Of a stretch of 22,942 bases of DNA, positions 17,501-22,942 are shown piece after piece. The DNA is from a virus. The stretch is taken from IMG/VR virus record IMGVR_UViG_3300027833_000231, positions 1 through 22,942 of that record; one strand, given 5' to 3'. Within the stretch, counting starts at the first letter, position 1; the number at the start of each line of letters is the position of its first letter. The notes below the pieces were generated by a model. It was not told the DNA's origin, did no database searches, and was given only the letters and a program-made list of their open reading frames with translations. A program made the position numbers and the translations under genes.

Positions 17501-20039
17501 GGTAAATTCAAATCAGGTTAACATCGGCGATAACATCATTGTTTTAAACGCTGATGAAACTGGTACTCCAACACAGAATGCTGGTTTTGAAGTAGAAAGA
17601 GGTAGCGTTACTAACCGTTCATTAATTTGGAACGAATCAACTGATACTTGGCAGGCCCAGGCATCAAACGGAACATACTATAATATTATTACAGAACAAA
17701 CTGATTATGATAATTGGAACTTAGCGGCTGAAGGTGTTTCTGGTTCGGAAAGTATTACAACTGCAGAAACTGTGACATTTAATCAAGCTGCTGGTTTAAC
17801 AGTAACAAGAAGTGGTTCAACGATTGAATATGGTCATGCAGATACATCAACTCTTTTAGGTCAGTTAGGTACTGGTACTGGTGGTTATGTAATCCAAGAC
17901 TTTACAGTTGACGGTTTCGGTCATGTTACTGCAATTGATGAAGTTAATTTAGATGACAGATACATCAGATCTTGGAATGCTAAAGACCATGATGGTACAA
18001 CATACTCTATCACACAAAATGATACACTTTGGTTTAAAGAAGGCACCGGTATGGATGTCAACTTTACTGCTGATGATGTATTAACCTTTACAAATACAGA
18101 TAGAGGTTCATCTCAAAATATCTTTAAGAATGTACAATTAAGAAATTCTGCACATACTGCTTTAGGAACCTTGGTTGCTGATAATAATAATGATACATTA
18201 ATCATCGATGCAGGTAACAGTGGAATCACATTAGTTGCTGATGACGTTTCGGGTGATAGATTCTCTATTAGCCATACTGATACTTCAAGTGTTGCTAACT
18301 TAACTTCTAATAATTCAAATGGAGTTGTATTACAAGATATTGACTTTGACTTTGACACATTTGGTCACACAACAGTGGCAGGTGTAACAACTGTTGATTT
18401 AGATAGCAGATATATTAGATCATTCCAAGTTGAAGATGGAGATGGAACAGAAGTCACAATCAATCAGGCCAATGAATGGAAATTTGTAGAAGGCACTGGT
18501 TCAGGTGCATCAATTGATATTAACTGGAGCGATGTAAGTAATGGTTCAAATGCGGATCCCTATGATCTAACATTTGCTGTTACTAATACCGATAAGGGTT
18601 CTGATCAAAACATATTTAAAAATGTTACAGCTAGGAACGAGGCCAACACGGTTTTAGGAACTTGTACTGCGGATAATAATAATGATACACTTTATCTTGA
18701 CGCAGGAAACAGTGGTATTACATTATCAGTTACCCCAGCATCAGATATTATACATATTAATCATGCTGACACTTCAACACTATCAGGCGCACAAGGCTCC
18801 AGTGGAATTGCATCATTTTCAGTTGATGGATATGGCCATGTAACTGGTGTGACTACAGCAACCTATGATAATTATAGTTCGTGGACTGCAAAAGATCATG
18901 ATGGCACAACATATGGTATTACCTCTGGTGATACTTTGTGGTATAAAGAAGGCACCGGTATGGATGTCAACTTTACTGCTGATGATCAATTAACCTTTAC
19001 AAATACAGATAGAGGTTCAAGTCAGAATATCTTTAAAACTATGTCTGTTAGCTCTACTGATAGTGGTTATTCTTGGTCAGAGACCGGCTACGTTACTGCA
19101 AATAGTAATGCAACAACCTTAACCTTTGTTGAAAGCACAGGCATTGACATTGACAGAGATGATACTAATAAGGCTATTAGATTCACAAACACTGCTCCTC
19201 ACGTTGGAACAAACCTTTCATGGTCCAGAACAGCCAGTGTTTTAACAGTAACATCATCTACTGGTAATAATGTTGAGTTACCATCTGCAGATGCGAATGG
19301 TCCGGGTGTATTAACAGTAGGTGGTTATAATAAACTTACTGGTATTGCAAGTAATGCTGAAGTTAACCAGAATGCATTCTCAACAATTACAATTGGTACA
19401 GCAGGAGCCGGGGGAACTAATTTTAATGCGGCATCAAAAACAGATACATTATCAATTGCATTTGGAAGTGAATTTGATCTGACTAATAACACATCACAAA
19501 TGTCTTCGACTATTAACTTAGATACTGATCAAAGAAACCATGTCAGGAAAATGGGCACTATCAACACTGGTAATATGACAATCGATGCCAGCGGAACTGG
19601 ATATATTTATTTTGATAGTCATAGTGGGACGAGTGATACAACAGGAACACATGAACTTAGATTTTCTGCTGGTGGTCAAATTGATGCCGCTGGAGATATT
19701 ATTGCATTCTCATCAGCAACCTCGTCAGATAGAAAATTAAAAGAAAATATCCAAAAGGTTGAAGGCGCATTAGAGTTAGTATCACAACTAGATGGAGTTA
19801 CCTTTGACTGGAAAGATAAAGAAAGAGGTTCAGCTGCTGGTGTAATTGCTCAGAATGTAGAAGAAGTATTACCTTCAGCTGTTAAAGATGTAGATACTCT
19901 AAGCGAAGAAGGTGAGACACATAAGGTTGTAGATTATAACCAACTATCTGCTCTCTTTATTGAATCAATAAAAGAATTAAAAGAAGAAAATAAATTACTC
20001 AGGGCAGAAATTGAGGCCCTAAAAGATATAAATAGGTAG
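14508..20039 (+). CDS. Giant tail fibre with C-terminal S74 intramolecular chaperone
   Basis: 1843 residues. The N-terminus (KILKSNTFEEWRQKSNEVSL) is a probable attachment region. Residues about 300-600 carry about ten short helical repeats of the AINELExAL / GGINELEVALRG type, expected to form a trimeric coiled stalk. A fibre module with LTVSGSTTQVNSNQVNIGDN lies around 995-1015, and three repeats of about 150 residues at about 1150-1520 carry KDHDGTTY, EGTGMDVNFTADD and NTDRGSSQNIFK. The C-terminus from about 1725 is an S74 chaperone: SDRKLKENI with Ser1740 and Lys1745, the Ser-to-Lys +5 spacing known in phage endosialidases, then GVIAQNVEEVLP, VDYNQLSALFIESIKEL and a terminal coiled coil. 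Such domains trimerise the fibre and then cut themselves off before the Ser, here leaving about 1739 residues. AGGTGG at 14496-14501 is 6 bases before ATG. Confidence 0.85.
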   Translation: MADNEIKILKSNTFEEWRQKSNEVSLNLGADDRLDSRLTDKVFKHDNVSGLKLNIIDGDDDNSKTQVFPLITDTSIDNTAGYIILADSTSIPSAFIAGAGVGQTGGYSATIESIVTIDNKPKILVKNSTGNFNSSLDLSVGGSSIANANVLRLISESYDKAAIRVLDGSTELTQGLAAADYHIPNATGKVILTGSPDLTKFTEGSTVYQDSANRSTLAQVEDNASWHGTVYHAGTSHLYIKSHSGTYSASAQIRILGYTAAQAKVAGAEHTAFTPFDQTTGHIVEFNSSLSINDDIKVIATDLVTAINEVQDDIGTVENLTTSATDLQSAINEHEADLFNVEGGTKRTLANLKTTDKTSILDSINEIYDDIHTTDSVTLGTDANYLVGGVNELETAVRGNLSNYNLGTTNQTDGVIGAVNELEAALRGTNTNYTVTAGTNIRDGLNAVYADIHTAGSVTLNTGANYLVGGINELEVALRGTALTNYTLTTASSDGVIGGINEHDAELGTITSAAMGTDASTVSTAILELETALRGTTGNYVTWGAGANIAATDVRGAIVELGTTIGSGVITGTDTEAVGAANLTVAVNLLNTAIGDSDIYNTGTYGSTTIAGTLDNLKTGVVNNDTDIGKVMKLIDGAVTVDNSISFTDLAATHIKGAINEISGTTITAGAGLAGGGNLRSDKTINVVGATDGGITVNANDIEVDSTVIRTTTTTGQTFDQDITFTTGNTLTIPDGATLDIDGTLLIGGGAGSSLSFDTAFITLASSASSEGIEIDRSAININGAVGGATSPTLDAKIQWNEGVVGTKPDRAWQAVGIDDSGNALTADIVTFYNAQDLISNNTETDLNATWDSTNQNFDFALKTTGVSANSYGSTTAIPVLTIDNKGRITAATTASIVTELTFSAETNSGGSGHQVINLASETLHFDGVANQIVTEAKDDEVEFGLPTDLRAPGTLRVLSNTQSTSTTSGSLRVAGGVGIAKDVYIGGNLTVSGSTTQVNSNQVNIGDNIIVLNADETGTPTQNAGFEVERGSVTNRSLIWNESTDTWQAQASNGTYYNIITEQTDYDNWNLAAEGVSGSESITTAETVTFNQAAGLTVTRSGSTIEYGHADTSTLLGQLGTGTGGYVIQDFTVDGFGHVTAIDEVNLDDRYIRSWNAKDHDGTTYSITQNDTLWFKEGTGMDVNFTADDVLTFTNTDRGSSQNIFKNVQLRNSAHTALGTLVADNNNDTLIIDAGNSGITLVADDVSGDRFSISHTDTSSVANLTSNNSNGVVLQDIDFDFDTFGHTTVAGVTTVDLDSRYIRSFQVEDGDGTEVTINQANEWKFVEGTGSGASIDINWSDVSNGSNADPYDLTFAVTNTDKGSDQNIFKNVTARNEANTVLGTCTADNNNDTLYLDAGNSGITLSVTPASDIIHINHADTSTLSGAQGSSGIASFSVDGYGHVTGVTTATYDNYSSWTAKDHDGTTYGITSGDTLWYKEGTGMDVNFTADDQLTFTNTDRGSSQNIFKTMSVSSTDSGYSWSETGYVTANSNATTLTFVESTGIDIDRDDTNKAIRFTNTAPHVGTNLSWSRTASVLTVTSSTGNNVELPSADANGPGVLTVGGYNKLTGIASNAEVNQNAFSTITIGTAGAGGTNFNAASKTDTLSIAFGSEFDLTNNTSQMSSTINLDTDQRNHVRKMGTINTGNMTIDASGTGYIYFDSHSGTSDTTGTHELRFSAGGQIDAAGDIIAFSSATSSDRKLKENIQKVEGALELVSQLDGVTFDWKDKERGSAAGVIAQNVEEVLPSAVKDVDTLSEEGETHKVVDYNQLSALFIESIKELKEENKLLRAEIEALKDINR
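18035..19019 (+). repeat. Long near-identical direct repeat inside the giant fibre gene
   Basis: A 76-base segment at 18035-18110 recurs at 18944-19019, 909 bases (303 codons) later, with only 2 mismatches (GTA versus CAA after GATGAT). A third, diverged protein-level copy lies between them (FVEGTGSGASIDINWSD with LTFAVTNTDKGSDQNIFKNV, about 18484-18630). Copies one and three are thus far more alike than either is to the middle one. Confidence 0.9.
20027..20034 (+). promoter_or_regulatory. Candidate T4-type late promoter before the BppU-like gene
   Basis: An exact TATAAATA, embedded in the last codons of the giant fibre (GAT-ATA-AAT-AGG-TAG). The predicted start near 20040 leaves a short leader of about 12 bases that still contains AAGGA (20042-20046) before ATG 20052. 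This spacing suits transcription of the three-gene block 20052-22179. Confidence 0.58.
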
Positions 20040-20051
20040 GTAAGGAATAAA

Positions 20052-20390
20052 ATGGCAATTATATCTAACATAGTTATTGACCAAGGCACATCTTTTTCCG
20101 CAGAGATTGATGTATCGGATAACGAAGGTAATATATTACCACTTACCGGCTATACAGCAGCAGGGCAGATGCGTAGAACATATAGTTCAACTACGGCTAC
20201 TGACTTTACTGCAGTTGTTTCTAGTGCGCTAGAAGGCACGGTAAAAATATCATTAACGCCCACGCAGACAAATAGTTTGAAGGCTGGAAGATATGTATAT
20301 GATGTGGAAATAACAGCTGCTGATGGTGCTATAACCAGAGTAGTTGAAGGGCAAGTAGAGGTAACACCAGGAGTAACGAGGGCTTCTTAA
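20052..20390 (+). CDS. BppU-like / Ig-like baseplate-associated protein
   Basis: 112 residues, predicted all-beta. The patterns DQGTSFSAEIDVSDNEGNIL, LTGYTAAGQMRRTYSST, then LKAGRYVYDVEIT and TRVVEGQVEVTPGVT are common in small virion proteins of marine T4-like phages and resemble the N-terminal domain of the BppU baseplate upper protein. This kind of domain usually joins receptor-binding fibres to the baseplate, which fits its place before two fibre-related genes. The ATG at 20052 is preceded by AAGGA with a 5-base spacer. The next ATG follows the stop without a gap. The family call is from pattern memory; the specific role is inferred. Confidence 0.65.
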   Translation: MAIISNIVIDQGTSFSAEIDVSDNEGNILPLTGYTAAGQMRRTYSSTTATDFTAVVSSALEGTVKISLTPTQTNSLKAGRYVYDVEITAADGAITRVVEGQVEVTPGVTRAS

Positions 20391-20636
20391 ATGGCTATTA
20401 GAGGAAAGATTAGGCAGACTAATCAGATAAAAGGTAAGAAAACCGGCCAAAATGAAATTGTTGCACAGACTGTAAAAATCAGTGCACAAGGACTAACACT
20501 TGGTGACCTTGCTAATGTAAATGTAAACGGACAGTCAGACGGCGCAATGATGATCTATGACGGTTCAGTAGGCGAATATAAAATTACAACTCAGATTGAA
20601 AATGAAAATCTGAACATAATTGGAGGCACATACTAG
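20391..20636 (+). CDS. Small fibre-related protein ending in GGTY
   Basis: 81 residues. The N-terminal half is basic (RGKIRQTNQIKGKKTGQN); the second half (GLTLGDLANVNVNGQSDGAM, MIYDGSVGEYKITTQIE) resembles a small virion protein family in marine T4-like phages. It ends in NLNIIGGTY, nearly the same as the IIDGGTY end of the next fibre. GAGGG at 20378-20382, inside the previous gene, lies 8 bases before ATG. The codons for the two glycines (GGA GGC) form the GGAGG ribosome site of the following gene. Function is unknown; an adaptor or fibre cap is possible. Confidence 0.65.
   Translation: MAIRGKIRQTNQIKGKKTGQNEIVAQTVKISAQGLTLGDLANVNVNGQSDGAMMIYDGSVGEYKITTQIENENLNIIGGTY
20622..20626 (+). promoter_or_regulatory. 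Ribosome binding site GGAGG deciding the start of the 513-residue fibre
   Basis: GGAGG lies 11 bases before ATG 20638 and inside the Gly-Gly codons of the upstream gene. It supports ATG 20638 over an in-frame TTG at 20620, which would overlap this site. Confidence 0.7.
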
Positions 20637-20637
20637 T

Positions 20638-22179
20638 ATGTCGAATTTAACAAGAATTAAAATATTATCTACGGGTTCTAACACCAACTCCCCTAGTAAT
20701 TTAAAAACCGGTGAACTTGCATACTCTTATGAGCAAACTTCAAAAGGTCAAGCACAAGCAGGTGAGCGATTATATATCGGTTCGGGTACAGAAAGCGGTG
20801 GTGTCGCTTCTTCGATTGATATTATCGGTGGTAAGTATTTTACTAACCTATTATCACATGTACATGGCACAACAACAGCTAACTCTGCATTAATTGTAGA
20901 CGGCAATAAACACATTACCGAATTAAATATTGGTAGTCTTGCATTAGAAAGTACTGGTGGTTCAGGACAAGTTGTTACAAGTATTTCTACTTCTACTTCT
21001 TTAACTGGGGCCAGTAACTCTCAATTAGTAACTGCACTAGCGGCAAAAACTTATATTGATGCTCAAATTACTGCTCAAGATTTAGACTTCCAAGGTGATA
21101 ATGGTGGTGCATTATCTATTGACTTGGATTCAGAAACATTAAGTATTCTTGGTGATACAGGAATTACAACCACAGGTTCAGGTAATCAAGTACTTATTGA
21201 CCTGAATGATACTGCAGTAACACCAGGATCATACGGTTCACAAACTGCTATTCCAACATTTACAGTTGACCAACAAGGTAGATTAACAGATGCTGGAACA
21301 GTAACTGTTGCTACTGCTCTTACTGTTGATGGTGATAGTGGTACAGGAGATGTTGATCTCTTAACAGATGATTTACAAATCACAGGGACAGCAAATGAAA
21401 TTGTAACTGCTGCTTCTAAATCAGGAACAGATGTAACTCTTCAAATTGGTTTACCCAACGATGTGACTATCGGTCAGGATTTATCTGTTACTCGTGATAC
21501 TACTGTAACAAGAAACTTAACTGTTAATGGTAATACAATTCTTGGTGATACCACTTCTGATACAGTAACTACTGGCGGTAATTTAACAGTTGGTGGTAAC
21601 TTAGTTGTTAACGGTACTACAACATCTGTTAATTCAACTAATATCTCACTAGATGATCCAGTCTTAGTCTTAGCTGATAATACTTCAGCGGCTGACGGTA
21701 TTGATAGAGGTATCAGATTTAAGTGGCATGATGGTAGTGCTGTTAAAGAAGGTTTCTTTGGATTTGATATTCAAACAGAAAGATTTGTATTCACCAATGA
21801 TGAGGACTTTAGTGGAGGCGAGAATGCTTCAACACCATGGTCAGATGCAGCATTTGGTGGACTTTATGCAGATAATATTAAGATTGCGATTGACGGTACC
21901 AATGAAATCAGTACAGGCTCTGGTAATTTAATTCTTGATTCTGCAGGCGGTACAGTCCAGGTTACAGATAACTTAGATGTTACCGGTGCATTAACATTAG
22001 GAACTCAACTTGCAATTGCAGAAGGTGGTACTGGTCTAACTAGTGTTACTAATAATTCTGTTATGGTTGTTACAGGATCCGGTATTAATTTTGTTACAGG
22101 TACTCAAGGTAAATTAATTCAGTTTAATTCCTCAGGTGTTCCAGTAGCTTCTGATATTATTGATGGTGGAACATACTAA
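20638..22179 (+). CDS. Tail fibre protein
   Basis: 513 residues. The N-terminus has an anchor-like block, SPSNLKTGELAYSY (about 19-32) with GERLYIG, then GGKYFTNLLSHVHGTTTANS, typical of tail fibres in T4-like marine phages. The middle is repetitive beta structure (VTPGSYGSQTAIPTFTVDQQ; LTVGGNLVVNGTTTSVNST). A module around 355-415 (DRGIRFKWHDGSAVKEGFFG and TERFVFTNDEDF) is a widely shared fibre module. The C-terminus (LAIAEGGTGLTSVTNNSV, GKLIQFNSSGVPVASDIIDG then GTY) also follows a familiar fibre ending. It should assemble as a trimer on the baseplate, possibly with the products of the two small genes before it. The start at 20638 is one base after the upstream stop. Confidence 0.8.
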   Translation: MSNLTRIKILSTGSNTNSPSNLKTGELAYSYEQTSKGQAQAGERLYIGSGTESGGVASSIDIIGGKYFTNLLSHVHGTTTANSALIVDGNKHITELNIGSLALESTGGSGQVVTSISTSTSLTGASNSQLVTALAAKTYIDAQITAQDLDFQGDNGGALSIDLDSETLSILGDTGITTTGSGNQVLIDLNDTAVTPGSYGSQTAIPTFTVDQQGRLTDAGTVTVATALTVDGDSGTGDVDLLTDDLQITGTANEIVTAASKSGTDVTLQIGLPNDVTIGQDLSVTRDTTVTRNLTVNGNTILGDTTSDTVTTGGNLTVGGNLVVNGTTTSVNSTNISLDDPVLVLADNTSAADGIDRGIRFKWHDGSAVKEGFFGFDIQTERFVFTNDEDFSGGENASTPWSDAAFGGLYADNIKIAIDGTNEISTGSGNLILDSAGGTVQVTDNLDVTGALTLGTQLAIAEGGTGLTSVTNNSVMVVTGSGINFVTGTQGKLIQFNSSGVPVASDIIDGGTY

Positions 22180-22182
22180 ACT

Positions 22183-22272
22183 CCTCTCCTAGTTGTTATA
22201 AATAGAATAAAGGTTTATATAACCTAACATAATTTTATAAGCTCTATATAGAGATTGAACAAATAGGAGAGG
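22183..22272 (+). promoter_or_regulatory. Inverted repeat that can hide the ribosome site of the next fibre gene
   Basis: The left arm at 22183-22197 (CCTCTCCTAGTTGTT) pairs with the right arm at 22258-22272 (AACAAATAGGAGAGG) at 14 of 15 positions; the one mismatch is G22192 opposite A22263. The right arm contains the Shine-Dalgarno AGGAGAGG (22265-22272). Between the arms lie two small palindromes, AGGTTTATATAACCT (22211-22225) and CTCTATATAGAG (22242-22253). The late-promoter match begins on the last base of the left arm, so RNA from it would lack that arm. Folding energy was not computed. Confidence 0.75.
22197..22204 (+). promoter_or_regulatory. Candidate T4-type late promoter of the last fibre gene
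   Basis: An exact TATAAATA in the only long intergenic gap of the window (22180-22278). The predicted start near 22210-22211 coincides with the first base of the AGGTTTATATAACCT hairpin and leaves a leader of about 68 bases before TTG 22279. I see no other gene or clear terminator in this gap. Confidence 0.65.
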
Positions 22273-22278
22273 CCAAAA

Positions 22279-22942
22279 TTGAGCCAGACAGTCAAATTAA
22301 GAAGATCCGCAACAAGCGGGTCGGTTCCAACAACATCTGCATTAGCACTCGGCGAATTAGCCATAAACACTTACGATGGTAAACTGTATCTTAAAAAGAG
22401 CGTAAGTGGTACAGAAACAATTGTAGAAATTGGTGCTAATAATCTAGCAGACACATTCAATATATACGAATATGCAGTAACATCTAATACCACAGTCTTT
22501 AGTGGCTCGGATCAAAATGGAACTACTCTTGCATATACTACTGGCTCTCCTCCAAAGGTTGCTGTATTTTTAAATGGTCTTCTTCTTGATTGGGGAACAG
22601 ACTTTACGGCTACAAACGGAACAAGTGTTACTCTTACTTCAGCCGCTGTATCAGGCGACCTAGTTCAAATTCAAGCTTATAAATCAGAAATATATACAGG
22701 TTCTAATTTAACATTCCCTGATAATGTAAAAGCACTATTCGGTGATGATAGTGATTTACAGATTTACCATGATGGTAGTCATAGTTATATAAGAGATGTA
22801 GGCACAGGCAATTTGCATATAGACGGTACTCGAGTACTATTGAGGTCTGCTTCTAGTGCAGATATGGTTAAAGCTATTGGTGCTGGTGCAGTAGAACTTT
22901 ACCACAATGCTATTAAAAAGTTTGAGACAACAAGCACTGGTG
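22279..22942 (+). CDS. Tail fibre protein, N-terminal part (runs off the window, TTG start)
   Basis: 221 residues are visible. The opening, SQTVKLRRSATSGSVPTTSA then LALGELAINTYDGKLYLKK, is a classic phage fibre N-terminus; a domain with VAVFLNGLLLDWGTDFTATN (about 95-115) follows, then the marine-phage fibre repeat DLQIYHDGSHSYIRDVGTGN and VELYHNAIKKFETTSTG. The start is TTG: an in-frame TAG at 22264-22266 lies 12 bases upstream of the TTG, no in-frame ATG is near, and TAGGAGAGG ends 6 bases before the TTG. GELA plus GKLY also occurs in the preceding fibre (GELA, GERLYIG), suggesting the same kind of attachment. Confidence 0.8.
   Translation, partial: MSQTVKLRRSATSGSVPTTSALALGELAINTYDGKLYLKKSVSGTETIVEIGANNLADTFNIYEYAVTSNTTVFSGSDQNGTTLAYTTGSPPKVAVFLNGLLLDWGTDFTATNGTSVTLTSAAVSGDLVQIQAYKSEIYTGSNLTFPDNVKALFGDDSDLQIYHDGSHSYIRDVGTGNLHIDGTRVLLRSASSADMVKAIGAGAVELYHNAIKKFETTSTG

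Noticed and set aside
10177-18358. Minus-strand open frames opposite the giant structural genes, for example 10177-10512, 16319-16606 and 18113-18358
   Set aside because: They are antisense shadows of long, well-supported + strand genes, low in complexity, with no recognisable domain or ribosome site.
20620-20637. Upstream TTG start for the 513-residue fibre
   Set aside because: It would overlap the previous gene and consume the GGAGG site; ATG 20638 has this ribosome site and begins with the usual fibre N-terminus.
21701-21931. 76-residue + strand frame inside the 513-residue fibre
   Set aside because: It is an out-of-frame shadow within a conserved fibre module; no separate gene is supported.
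22205-22255. Rho-independent terminator after the 513-residue fibre
   Set aside because: The two palindromes are short and AT-rich and are not followed by a T run; a role in the leader RNA fits better.

Overview
The window is a 22.9-kb stretch of the virion-structural region of a T4-like contractile-tailed phage (myovirus). Every gene reads on the + strand, and they are packed with overlaps or gaps of a few bases. Base composition is AT-rich, arginine is mostly AGA, and the order gp53 / gp27-like hub / gp5-like spike / gp25 / gp6 / gp7-position protein / gp8 / DUF4815-like protein / very large S74 fibre resembles marine T4-like phages (cyanophages, pelagiphages). No host gene is present, so the host cannot be named. 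All homology statements come from reading the translated sequence and from family knowledge; no database search was run.

Positions 1-7558 are the baseplate core. They hold the last codons of an upstream gene, the wedge protein gp53, a gp27-like hub gene, the lysozyme-less gp5-like central spike, gp25, gp6 (baseplate-J-like) and a protein in the gp7/P2-gpI position. The hub gene is interrupted: a perfect 20-bp tandem duplication at 1249-1288 shifts the frame and splits it into a 124-residue and a 310-residue part. Removing one copy restores a single 443-codon frame.

Positions 7587-20039 are the wedge periphery and fibres: a gp8-like wedge protein with extra repeat domains, a 1765-residue DUF4815-like structural protein, a 66-residue coiled-coil protein, and a 1843-residue fibre ending in a self-cleaving S74 chaperone with an SDRKLKEN motif. 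Positions 20052-22179 hold a BppU-like 112-residue protein, an 81-residue protein and a 513-residue fibre. The last two share the C-terminal ending GGTY. A further fibre starts at 22279 with TTG and runs off the window.

Regulation: exact matches to the T4 late promoter TATAAATA lie just before gp25 (3008), in a tandem pair before gp8 (7507 and 7516), before the BppU-like gene (20027) and before the last fibre (22197). At the last site, a 15-bp inverted repeat with one mismatch pairs the DNA just upstream of the promoter with the Shine-Dalgarno of the TTG-started fibre. Read-through RNA could therefore hide this ribosome site, while RNA from the late promoter would lack the blocking arm. That arrangement and the split hub gene are the two most unusual things here. 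I see no CRISPR array, tRNA, transposase, integrase or clear rho-independent terminator, and no gene on the minus strand.
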